DNA of 13,761 nucleotides from an uncultured Collinsella sp. (lineage in GTDB: Bacteria; Actinomycetota; Coriobacteriia; Coriobacteriales; Coriobacteriaceae), in the NCBI GenBank assembly GCA_937934355.1, contig CALGZY010000295.1, positions 1 to 13,761 on the forward strand. The letters are read 5' to 3'. The notes beneath the pieces were generated by a model. That model searched no databases, was not told the DNA's origin, and saw only the letters and a program-made list of their open reading frames with translations. A program made the translations under genes and the position numbers. Of this stretch, positions 1 to 5,836 are shown piece by piece (position 1 is the first letter of the stretch; each line of letters begins with the position of its first letter).

Positions 1-83
1 CTTTGGCAGGTGGGATGTGATGGCCATGAGACTTGCGGACACTTTTCTCGTCCATCTACGCTCTTGCTTTGCCATTCTCTTTT

Positions 84-121
84 CGGGGCAAACTCCGCAC
101 TGGAGTTTGCCCCGTTTTTTT
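84..121 (+). terminator. Strong intrinsic terminator of an upstream unit
   Basis: A perfect 13-bp stem (CGGGGCAAACTCC with GGAGTTTGCCCCG) has a 5-nt loop (GCACT) and is followed by seven T. On the minus strand the stem is followed by A-rich sequence, so it works for plus-strand transcription only. It must end a gene lying mostly or wholly left of the window. A plus-strand reading frame ending at the TGA at 18-20 could be the tail of that gene, but too little is present to identify it. Confidence 0.9.
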
Positions 122-288
122 GGGACAACGCAGCCAGGCTCCATTGCTCGATGGATCAAGCGTATGAATATCGAACAGATGTTTGCAATTATTGCGTTTA
201 CCAGCTGCGGGTGCATACGCTCGCAGTAAAATGGCCTTGCGACGCATCCCGTGCGCGGGCGGCCGACGACTCGATCGGAGGTCCCCAA

Positions 289-441
289 ATGCTGAAATTC
301 CTTAACGCGCTCGCCGCCCTTGCGGCGGTGGGCACGTTCGTCATCGCGTTTCTTGACTCGTATGAGGTTCGGTTTAAGGTCCGTAGGCGCACGCGCGGTG
401 CGGACGGTAGAACGCATTTGCGCCGCAACAAGCGCAAATAA
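289..441 (+). CDS. Small single-pass membrane protein, unknown function
   Basis: A 50-residue protein that I do not recognise. Its start is fixed by GGAGG at 277-281, seven bases before the ATG; the same frame stays open upstream but runs through the terminator at 84-121, so a longer protein is not credible. Residues 1-20 form one hydrophobic helix (LNALAALAAVGTFVIAFL) and the rest is very basic (VRRRTRGADG, LRRNKRK), which predicts an N-out/C-in membrane anchor with a positive cytoplasmic tail. It stands alone between two hairpins, so it appears to be monocistronic. No confident promoter was found between the upstream terminator and the start. It could be a small stress or regulatory membrane peptide, but no function can be assigned. 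Confidence 0.6.
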   Translation: MLKFLNALAALAAVGTFVIAFLDSYEVRFKVRRRTRGADGRTHLRRNKRK

Positions 442-442
442 G

Positions 443-470
443 AATGCCCGGGGTTCGGAGCCCGGGCATT
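443..470 (+). terminator. Terminator-like hairpin after the small membrane protein gene
   Basis: A perfect 10-bp stem (AATGCCCGGG with CCCGGGCATT) has an 8-nt loop and starts two bases after the stop codon of the 50-residue gene. The T-run is short (ATTTAAC), so termination may be inefficient. The position directly at the gene end is the main support. Confidence 0.6.
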
Positions 471-546
471 TAACTAAAGCTGAAAACTAGGCCGCCCGCG
501 CTCTCGTACACTTACGCGGGGTGCGTCGTTTTCTATTGACATTGTA

Positions 547-578
547 TCCCGAATCGCCCCGCCGATCCGGGACATTTT
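547..578 (+). other. Hairpin in the sortase upstream region
   Basis: TCCCG-A-ATCG pairs with CGAT-C-CGGGA (9 bp with one A/C mismatch) around the loop CCCCGC, followed by CATTTT. A TTGACA hexamer (536-541) lies just upstream but has no matching -10 at 16-18 nt. The hairpin could be a weak terminator or leader structure for the sortase gene. The remainder of 471-702 shows no gene, tRNA or recognised riboswitch. Confidence 0.35.
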
Positions 579-672
579 GAAAACTCAAATGCAGGCTTAT
601 CCTCGACTGGACGGTGCAGTCTATCTGCGTTGTCCGGCGTGGAAGCTCGCTAATCGGCTATTATTTGTTTAG

Positions 673-686
673 ACAACTTGAGTTGT
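673..686 (+). promoter_or_regulatory. Short palindrome just before the sortase ribosome binding site
   Basis: ACAACT-TG-AGTTGT is a 6-bp inverted repeat with a 2-nt centre, ending one base before the Shine-Dalgarno region of the sortase gene. TATTAT at 659-664 upstream could serve as a -10 box, which would place this dyad near the transcription start, where a repressor could bind. Only the symmetry and position are seen. Confidence 0.3.
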
Positions 687-702
687 AGAGGAGTGACCGG
701 CG

Positions 703-1641
703 ATGGTGCAGGGCGCCAAACATATGAAGAGCAAAAACGCCGCGGCCAACGGTGACTCAAGCCCTCAGCCCAAACCTCAACCAAAGCCCAAGCGCCGCCG
801 CAAACGACTGCCGCGCTGGGCCGACCGGCTCATCACTATCGTCATCATCCTTATTGGCGTGGGCCTTATGACCTGGCCGTGGATCTTGGACCGGCTCGAG
901 GCCTCGGGCGTATTCAACCAGATCAGCACCGTGTCCAGCACTGTGGACGCGCTGTCTGAAGAGGAGCGCGAGCGCATTCTGCTCCAGGCGCGCTCCTATA
1001 ACGAGCAACTGGCGGGCGAGGCCACCGAGCTTCCCGCCGACCAGATCGAGCCCTACGCCCAGCAGCTTATCTTTGACCGCGACCCCATGATGAGCTGGGT
1101 CGATATCCCCTCAATCGACGTGAGCATGCCCATCTACCACGGCACGAGCGAGGAAGTCCTTATGGCGGGCGTCGGCCACCTGGAGGGCACGAGCCTGCCG
1201 GTGGGCGGCACCTCGACGCATTGCGTGCTCACCGCGCACTCGGGCATGCGCAACCTGAGCATGTTCGACGACATCCACTCGCTGGAGCCCGGCGACCTGG
1301 TGCTGCTGCACACCATGAACAAGACGCTCGCCTACAAGATGGTGGACTCCGAGGTCGTGCTGCCCGAGGAGATGGAGTCGCTGACCATCGAGCCCGGCGC
1401 CGACAAGGTGACGCTCGTCACCTGCACGCCCTACGGCGTGAACGACCACCGCCTGCTGGTGCATTGCGTGCGCACCAAGTACAACAAGAAGGACGTCGAC
1501 AAGCAAAAGTCGCTGGCCGGCCGCCACTGGGGCAAGCGTGAGTTTGCCGTGCTCATTGTGGTCGTGGCCATTGTGCTGTTGCTGCTGGACATCGTGATCC
1601 ACGCGGTCCGCAAGCGCCGCAAGGCCAAGGCCTCGGCATAA
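703..1641 (+). CDS. Class C-like membrane sortase
   Basis: A 312-residue cysteine transpeptidase that would join LPxTG-type surface or pilin proteins outside the membrane. The N-terminal tail is Pro/Lys/Arg-rich (PKPQPKPKRRRKR), followed by a transmembrane helix at about 42-60, an extracellular catalytic domain, a second helix at about 281-300 and a basic tail. This two-helix layout and the YHGTSEEVL...GVGHLEGTSLPVGG block fit pilus-type class C sortases. The catalytic triad is visible as His179 (LTAHSG), Cys241 (TLVTC) and Arg250 (HRLLVH). A DP motif (DRDP, 125-128) lies where the class C lid would be expected, but a typical lid with an aromatic residue is not obvious. The start follows GAGGAG (688-693), nine bases before ATG; the Met at codon 8 has no binding site. 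No pilin or LPxTG substrate is adjacent, so it may act as a housekeeping or orphan enzyme, or its partners lie left of the window. Confidence 0.9.
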   Translation: MVQGAKHMKSKNAAANGDSSPQPKPQPKPKRRRKRLPRWADRLITIVIILIGVGLMTWPWILDRLEASGVFNQISTVSSTVDALSEEERERILLQARSYNEQLAGEATELPADQIEPYAQQLIFDRDPMMSWVDIPSIDVSMPIYHGTSEEVLMAGVGHLEGTSLPVGGTSTHCVLTAHSGMRNLSMFDDIHSLEPGDLVLLHTMNKTLAYKMVDSEVVLPEEMESLTIEPGADKVTLVTCTPYGVNDHRLLVHCVRTKYNKKDVDKQKSLAGRHWGKREFAVLIVVVAIVLLLLDIVIHAVRKRRKAKASA

Positions 1642-1654
1642 GACATTCTTCAGA

Positions 1655-1689
1655 ACCACCACAAAGGGGACAGGCACCTTTGTGGTGGT
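1655..1689 (+). repeat. Perfect 13-bp hairpin with GGACAGGCA loop (REP-like)
   Basis: ACCACCACAAAGG pairs perfectly with CCTTTGTGGTGGT around the 9-nt loop GGACAGGCA. It starts 13 bases after the sortase stop and has no T-run, so it is not an ordinary terminator. The core GGGGACAGGCACCT resembles short palindromic elements that I recall near REP-associated tyrosine (Y1) transposases in several phyla; that likeness is from memory and no such transposase is in the window. Confidence 0.7.
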
Positions 1690-1703
1690 CGGGACTTCCA
1701 AAC

Positions 1704-1760
1704 CATCACAACATTCGATGAAAATCGCGATTTTGATGAAAAGCGTCGAATGTTGTGATG
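1704..1760 (+). repeat. Perfect 15-bp inverted repeat with an inner 14-bp palindrome
   Basis: CATCACAACATTCGA (1704-1718) pairs perfectly with TCGAATGTTGTGATG (1746-1760). Between the arms is the perfect palindrome AAAATCGCGATTTT (1721-1734), so the element can fold as a stem carrying a second stem. It lies 14 bases after the GGACAGGCA hairpin, giving a paired-hairpin arrangement. No T-run follows. Probably a mobile or REP/BIME-like element; function unknown. Confidence 0.7.
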
Positions 1761-1856
1761 CTTTTCGCTGCGGGCGCGACGGTTTTCCTTGTGGGCAGTA
1801 CGGTTCTCGTTGTGGACGCGACGGTTTTCGCTGTGGACGGTGCGGTTTCGCTGCAG
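1759..1856 (+). repeat. Degenerate 21-bp tandem repeat, about 4.7 copies
   Basis: Successive 21-base units begin at 1759, 1780, 1801, 1822 and 1843 (the last is partial, with one base missing). The shared pattern is CGGTTTTCGCTGTGGACGCGA with variation at each position class. The period is a multiple of three, so all frames look protein-like: on the minus strand the units read as heptapeptides of the type NRTVHSE/NRRVHNE. The frames run through the flanking hairpins and have no convincing start, so I treat it as non-coding. Confidence 0.7.
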
Positions 1857-1860
1857 AACC

Positions 1861-1889
1861 GCCAGCCCGCCGCCTGCCAGCCCGCCGCC
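1861..1889 (+). repeat. 15-bp direct repeat, two copies
   Basis: GCCAGCCCGCCGCC occurs at 1861-1874 and again at 1876-1889, separated by one T. It adds to the repeat-rich spacer between the sortase gene and gatC. Nothing else is recognised between 1890 and the gatC promoter. Confidence 0.6.
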
Positions 1890-1946
1890 CTCGTTACGTT
1901 TTCGCTGCATTTAGGTAAAGCACCTGCTCCAAGCGGCGTTGCCTTG

Positions 1947-1952
1947 TATACT
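1947..1952 (+). promoter_or_regulatory. Probable -10 box of the gatCAB promoter
   Basis: TATACT lies 35 bases before the gatC start codon, and the same hexamer appears as the -10 candidate of the metal ATPase unit. No good -35 is found 16-18 bases upstream, so the call rests on the -10 and position only. A start near 1959 would give a leader of about 29 bases to the chosen ATG. Confidence 0.4.
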
Positions 1953-1987
1953 AGAGCGGTTTATCTGTTATGCGGAAGGGAGCGCCT

Positions 1988-2299
1988 ATGGCACTCAGCG
2001 AGAAAGACGTGCGCGGTATCGCCGAGTACGCAAAGATCGCACTGACCGATGACGAGCTCACCCAGATGACGTCCTACATGAACGACGCCGTCCAGATGCT
2101 CGAGCCCGTCTTGCAATATGACTTGCCCGACGTGGAACCCACGTTCCATCCCATCGGAAGCCTGTCCAACGTGATGGGCGATGACCTACGCGAGCCCGAG
2201 CGCGACCTGTCGCTCGACGTCGCGCTCGAAAACGCCGGCAGCGCGCGCGACCGCTACTTCCGCGTGCCGTCCATTTTGGGAGAGGGGGAGAGCGAGTAA
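1988..2299 (+). CDS. gatC: Asp-tRNA(Asn)/Glu-tRNA(Gln) amidotransferase subunit C
   Basis: A 103-residue GatC, close to the family's usual 95-100. GatC wraps around GatA and GatB and stabilises the complex that converts misacylated Glu-tRNA(Gln) and/or Asp-tRNA(Asn) to the correct aminoacyl-tRNA. The family pattern is visible: EKDVRGIAEYAKIALTDDEL near the start, then LDVALENAG and the C-terminal RYFRVPSILG. The chosen ATG follows AAGGGAG (1976-1982) by five bases. An in-frame ATG at 1970 would add six residues but has no binding site and would sit only about 11 bases from the likely transcription start. The stop overlaps the gatA start (TAATG), which points to translational coupling. Confidence 0.95.
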   Translation: MALSEKDVRGIAEYAKIALTDDELTQMTSYMNDAVQMLEPVLQYDLPDVEPTFHPIGSLSNVMGDDLREPERDLSLDVALENAGSARDRYFRVPSILGEGESE

Positions 2300-3813
2300 T
2301 GGCGCAGAGCTTCGATTCCCTTACCGCCGCCCAGATCGCCGCGGGCGTTGCCGCCGGCGACTTTACCGCCACCGAGGTGGCCCAGGCCTCCCTTGCCGCC
2401 ATCGAGGCGCGCGAGGGCGGGGTTCAGGCATTCCTGCAGGTGTCGCCCGAGCTCGCGCTCGAGGCCGCCGCGCGCGTGGATGCCGACCGTGCCGCAGGCA
2501 AGCCGCTGCCCCCGCTCGCGGGCGTGCCGCTGGCCATTAAGGACAACATGAACCTCGTGGGCACGCGCACCACCTGCGCTTCCCGCATGCTCGAGAACTA
2601 TCAGAGCGTCTACACCGCTACCTGCGTCCAGCGCATGCTCGATGCCGGCTGCCTGCCCATGGGCAAGGCCAACATGGACGAGTTTGCCTTTGGCAGCTCC
2701 ACCGAGAGCTCGGCGTTCCACCGCACCAACAACCCCTGGGATACCGAGCGCGTGCCCGGCGGCTCCTCGGGCGGCTCCGCTGCCGCCGTCGCCGCGGGCG
2801 AGGTCGCGCTCTCGCTGGGCTCGGACACCGGCGGCTCCATCCGCCAGCCGGCGTCGCTGTGCGGCGTGGTGGGCTTTAAGCCCACGTATGGCGCCGTGAG
2901 CCGTTACGGCGTGGTTGCCTTTGGCTCGTCGCTCGACCAGGTGGGCCCCTTTGGCCGCACGGTTGAGGATGTCGCGCTGGCCATGAACGCGCTTACCGGC
3001 GCGGGCCACGATCCGTACGACTGCACCAGCAAGGACTGCGCCGTCGACTTTACAGAGCACCTCAACGATAGCATCGAGGGCAAGCGCGTGGGCATCATCC
3101 CTGCGTTTATGGAGGCCGAGGGCCTGACGTCCGAGGTCAAGGCCGCTGTTCAGCGCGCCGCCCAGGAGCTGCAGAACCAGGGCGCCGAGCTGGTCGAGGT
3201 CGACCTGCCGCACCTGGACGCCGCCATCGCCGCCTACTACGTTATCGGCCCGGCCGAGGCGTTCTCCAACCTGGCCCGTTTCGACGGCATTCGCTACGGC
3301 TACCAGGAGGAGGGCTGCGCCAACCTGTCCGACCAGAGCTCGCTTTCGCGCGCCCACGGCTTTGGCGCCGAGGCCAAGCGCCGTCAGATGCTCGGCGCCT
3401 ACCTGCTGAGCTCGGGCGTGTACGACAAGTACTACTACGCTGCGCAAAAGGCCCGCACGCTCATCACGCAGGACTACGATGCCGCGTATGCCAAGGTGGA
3501 CACCATCCTTATGCCCGCCTCGCCGCACACGGCCTTTAAGTTTGGCGAGATTAGCGATCCCACGCAGATGTACCTCTCCGACCTGTACACCATCTCGCTC
3601 AACATTTGCGGCAACGGTGGTATCTCGGTGCCGCTGGGCCTGGGCGAGGATACTCAGCTGCCCGTTTCTGCCCAGCTGGTTGGTCCGGCCTTTAAGGACC
3701 GTCAGCTGCTCACATTTGCCCGCGCCCTGGAGCGCGGCTTTGCCGATGCCGCCACGGGTGCGCCCGCGCTTTCCGTCGCGCCCGATTTTGCCGGGAAGGG
3801 AGGCGAGCTGTAA
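2299..3813 (+). CDS. gatA: Asp-tRNA(Asn)/Glu-tRNA(Gln) amidotransferase subunit A
   Basis: A 504-residue amidase-signature enzyme that hydrolyses glutamine and sends the ammonia to GatB. The Ser-cisSer-Lys triad is intact: Lys81 in PLAIKDN, Ser156 in PGGSSGGS and Ser180 in GSDTGGS. These match the known Staphylococcus aureus residues K79, S154 and S178 with a constant offset of two. The segment SIRQPASLCGVVGFKPTYG following Ser180 is typical of GatA rather than of other amidases. Length is normal. Its ATG shares the A of the gatC stop codon, with GAGGGGGAG (2282-2290) as ribosome binding site. Long open frames on the opposite strand here are by-products of G/C-rich third positions. The residue mapping leaves little doubt. 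Confidence 0.97.
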   Translation: MAQSFDSLTAAQIAAGVAAGDFTATEVAQASLAAIEAREGGVQAFLQVSPELALEAAARVDADRAAGKPLPPLAGVPLAIKDNMNLVGTRTTCASRMLENYQSVYTATCVQRMLDAGCLPMGKANMDEFAFGSSTESSAFHRTNNPWDTERVPGGSSGGSAAAVAAGEVALSLGSDTGGSIRQPASLCGVVGFKPTYGAVSRYGVVAFGSSLDQVGPFGRTVEDVALAMNALTGAGHDPYDCTSKDCAVDFTEHLNDSIEGKRVGIIPAFMEAEGLTSEVKAAVQRAAQELQNQGAELVEVDLPHLDAAIAAYYVIGPAEAFSNLARFDGIRYGYQEEGCANLSDQSSLSRAHGFGAEAKRRQMLGAYLLSSGVYDKYYYAAQKARTLITQDYDAAYAKVDTILMPASPHTAFKFGEISDPTQMYLSDLYTISLNICGNGGISVPLGLGEDTQLPVSAQLVGPAFKDRQLLTFARALERGFADAATGAPALSVAPDFAGKGGEL

Positions 3814-5489
3814 TGAAGGAGCTTTCCGAGGTCCTGCAGGATTGGGAGGCCGTAATCGGCCTGGAGATCCACACCGAGCTCACCGCACTCGATACCAAGA
3901 TGTTCTGCAACTGCAAGCTCAGCCACGATGACGAGCCCAACGCCAACGTGTGCCCGGTGTGCCTGGGCCTGCCCGGCGCCCTGCCGGTGCCCAACAAGCG
4001 CGCCATCGAGAGCATCGTCAAGGCCGGTCTCGCCACCAACTGCGAGATCCAGCGCCACTCGATGTTCTACCGCAAGCACTATTTCTATCCCGATATGGCC
4101 AAGAACTTCCAGACCACGCAGGGTCCGGTTGCCTTTGCCATGTACGGTCACCTGGACCTGGACGTGACCGGTCGCGGTGCCGCCGAGCGCCCCGACTGCG
4201 CGTTTGGCGAGGCCGAGGCCCAGAGTCTGGCGAGCGCCTCGGCCAACGCCGAGGGCCTGTCCACGTCCATGACGTCGACCATGCGCGAGGGCAACCAGCG
4301 CGCCGGTCACCTGGCCAGCTACGACGCGTCCAACCTGCAGATGCCCGAGCGTCGCGAGGACGGTTCCTACACGGTGCCCATCCGCATCCTGCGCATCCAC
4401 ATGGAGGAGGACGCCGCCAAGATGGTGCACGTGGGCGGTGCCGAGGGCCGCATTACCGCCGCTGCCGAGTCGCTCGTCGACTACAACCGCTGCGGCACGC
4501 CGCTCATTGAGCTTGTCACCGAGCCTGACCTGCGCACGCCCGAGGAGGCTCGCCTGTTTATGGAGAAGCTCCGTCGCATCTTTGTGACGCTGGGCATTTC
4601 GGACTGCTCCATGGAGAAAGGCTCCATGCGCTGCGACGGCAACGTGTCGCTACGCCGCCGCGGCGAGACCAAGCTGGGCACCAAGACCGAGCTCAAGAAT
4701 CTCAACTCGTTTAAGAGCCTGCATGACGGCCTTGCCTACGAGATTTGCCGCCAGGCCGAGGTGCTCGAGGAGGGCGGCATCATCTACCAGGAGACCCGCC
4801 ACTGGGAGCCCAGCCGCAAGCGCACCGTGGTCATGCGTGTGAAGGAGACGGCCGATGACTATCGCCTGTTCCCCGATCCCGACCTGGCGCCGTTCGATCT
4901 GGATGACGAGTTCATCGACCGCTGCCGTGGCGAGATCCCCGAGCTGCCCGATGCCAAGCGCGCCCGTTTTGGGGCCGACTTTGGCATTAAGGCGGCCGAC
5001 GCCGAGCAGATTGCCGGCGACCCCGAGTTTGCCGACTTCTTTGAGGCCGCCGCTGCCGGTATGGCTGGCAAGGAGGCCCAGACGGTCGCAAATCTGCTGG
5101 TCAACGAGATGATCGCCTACCTTAAGGGTGCGGGTGTGTCGCTGGCCGAGTCCGGCATCGCGCCGGCTCAGGTGGCAGCCCTTGCCAAGCTGCTGGCGAC
5201 CGATGCCATCAGCTCCAACCAGGCGCACGAGGTCTTTGAGGCCATGGCCCAGACCGGCGACGACCCTAACAAGATCGTCGACGAGCGCGGTATGCGTCAG
5301 GTAAGCGATGCCGGCGCGCTGCAACCGATCGTGGACGAGGTGCTGGCAAACTGTGCCGATCAGGCGCAGCAGTATCGTGACGGCAACCAGAAGGTCATCG
5401 GCTTTTTGGTGGGCCAGTGCATGAAGGCGAGCCGCGGCAAGGGCAACCCGAAGCTCTTCAACGAGTTGCTGAGAACGTCGCTCTCGTAA
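3813..5489 (+). CDS. gatB: Asp-tRNA(Asn)/Glu-tRNA(Gln) amidotransferase subunit B
   Basis: A 558-residue subunit that binds the mischarged tRNA, phosphorylates the acyl side chain with ATP and transfers ammonia to it. Visible marks are VIGLEIHTEL near the start, zinc-type cysteines Cys32/Cys34 (FCNCKL) and Cys47/Cys50 (CPVC), YFYPDM, HMEEDAAK, LVDYNRCGTPLIELV and TKTELKNLNSF. The C-terminal part from about residue 380 is the helical and YqeY-like tail that contacts tRNA. It is about 80 residues longer than the usual 476-510; about 65 of these lie in an insertion between GHLDLDV and the TVPIRILRIHMEED strand. The start overlaps the gatA stop (TAATG) and follows GGGAGG (3798-3803). The reading frame is intact across the insertion and the protein is probably active. 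Confidence 0.95.
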   Translation: MKELSEVLQDWEAVIGLEIHTELTALDTKMFCNCKLSHDDEPNANVCPVCLGLPGALPVPNKRAIESIVKAGLATNCEIQRHSMFYRKHYFYPDMAKNFQTTQGPVAFAMYGHLDLDVTGRGAAERPDCAFGEAEAQSLASASANAEGLSTSMTSTMREGNQRAGHLASYDASNLQMPERREDGSYTVPIRILRIHMEEDAAKMVHVGGAEGRITAAAESLVDYNRCGTPLIELVTEPDLRTPEEARLFMEKLRRIFVTLGISDCSMEKGSMRCDGNVSLRRRGETKLGTKTELKNLNSFKSLHDGLAYEICRQAEVLEEGGIIYQETRHWEPSRKRTVVMRVKETADDYRLFPDPDLAPFDLDDEFIDRCRGEIPELPDAKRARFGADFGIKAADAEQIAGDPEFADFFEAAAAGMAGKEAQTVANLLVNEMIAYLKGAGVSLAESGIAPAQVAALAKLLATDAISSNQAHEVFEAMAQTGDDPNKIVDERGMRQVSDAGALQPIVDEVLANCADQAQQYRDGNQKVIGFLVGQCMKASRGKGNPKLFNELLRTSLS

Positions 5490-5493
5490 ATGG

Positions 5494-5634
5494 GAACCCG
5501 GGAGCCCCGGCAGGGCGGGTGCTTCCTCAAAATTTCAAACAGTCCTGCGCAAGACGAAGGCCACATTAAGTGGCCTTCTTTGCGTGCGGAACTCATTTTG
5601 AGCAAGCACCCGCCCTGCCGGGGCTCCCGGGTTC
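5494..5634. repeat. 31-bp perfect inverted repeat flanking a terminator
   Basis: The arm at 5494-5524 (from GAACCCGGGAGCCCC to GGGTGCTT) is perfectly complementary to 5604-5634. After one C/C mismatch the pairing resumes for eight more bases (CTCAAAAT, 5526-5533, with ATTTTGAG, 5595-5602). The arms enclose about 60 bases containing an intrinsic terminator. The 141-bp size with long terminal inverted repeats could be a MITE-like or REP-like element inserted after gatB. No target-site duplication was identified. Confidence 0.75.
5556..5581 (+). terminator. Intrinsic terminator of gatCAB
   Basis: GAAGGCCAC pairs with GTGGCCTTC around ATTAA and is followed by TTT; flanking GCAA/TTGC can extend the stem. 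It lies 67 bases after the gatB stop, in the centre of the large inverted repeat, whose outer arms would compete with or enclose it in the RNA. Confidence 0.7.
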
Positions 5635-5833
5635 TGCAACGACTCGGCCGTTCGGGTCAGGTGGGCTGATGAAATAGAGTGAATGGGCGCGCTGTGGGCG
5701 CGCCCATTTTTTAGAGGAACTCATTGAGAGGCAAGGCCCTGCGCCCGGCCCCTCGGTTCCGACGACTCGGCCCCTCGGGTCAGGTAGGCTGAATGGAATT
5801 TGGTGAATGAGGGCGCCGATGGCGTCCTCATTC
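5588..5833 (+). repeat. Diverged tandem duplication (two copies of about 120 bp)
   Basis: Copy one starts at 5588 and copy two at 5716, both with GGAACTCATT. Each continues through a GC-rich segment to a conserved 30-base block beginning CGACTCGGCC and ending GGCTGA (5640-5669 and 5763-5792, 27 of 30 identical), then GTGAATG and a hairpin. The first copy contains the right arm of the 31-bp inverted repeat. The result is a row of three hairpins (5556, 5682, 5805) separated by homologous spacers. Confidence 0.65.
5682..5712 (+). terminator. Second intrinsic terminator after gatB
   Basis: AATGGGCGCGC pairs perfectly with GCGCGCCCATT over 11 bp around TGTGG, and the descending arm runs into six consecutive T (5707-5712). 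By stem and T-run this is the strongest terminator of the gatB-araC gap. Confidence 0.85.
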
Positions 5834-5836
5834 TTT
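5805..5836 (+). terminator. Third hairpin, between converging gatB and the AraC gene
   Basis: GAATGAGGGCGCC pairs with GGCGTCCTCATTC (13 positions, one G-U) around GAT, followed by TTTA on the plus strand. It touches the stop codon of the minus-strand AraC gene, so it may serve both directions, although the minus-strand side lacks a T-run. Confidence 0.65.

Noticed and set aside
10..288. Upstream extension of the 50-residue membrane protein frame to 143 codons
   Set aside because: It would cross the strong terminator at 84-121 and lacks a ribosome binding site; GGAGG at 277-281 selects the ATG at 289.
120..288. tRNA or riboswitch between the first terminator and the small membrane protein gene
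   Set aside because: I could find no cloverleaf, T-loop-like GTTCGA or recognised aptamer core in the segment.
536..541. TTGACA as the -35 of a sortase promoter
   Set aside because: No acceptable -10 lies 15-19 bases downstream; a hairpin occupies that place.
1759..1856. CRISPR array
   Set aside because: Units are directly adjacent with no unique spacers, too degenerate, and no cas genes are present.
1650..1910. Minus-strand 86-codon frame encoding a heptapeptide repeat
   Set aside because: It covers both perfect hairpins and the tandem repeat; the repeat pattern comes from the 21-bp DNA period, not from evident protein constraint.
1970..1987. ATG at 1970 as the start of gatC
   Set aside because: No ribosome binding site and very close to the likely transcription start; the added MRKGAP is not a GatC feature.
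2254..3528. A 424-codon open frame on the minus strand opposite gatA
   Set aside because: It mirrors gatA with G/C-rich third positions, has low-complexity Gly/Ala/Arg/Val/His composition, and no family features; similar shadows lie opposite gatB, the sortase gene, both ABC genes and the ATPase gene.
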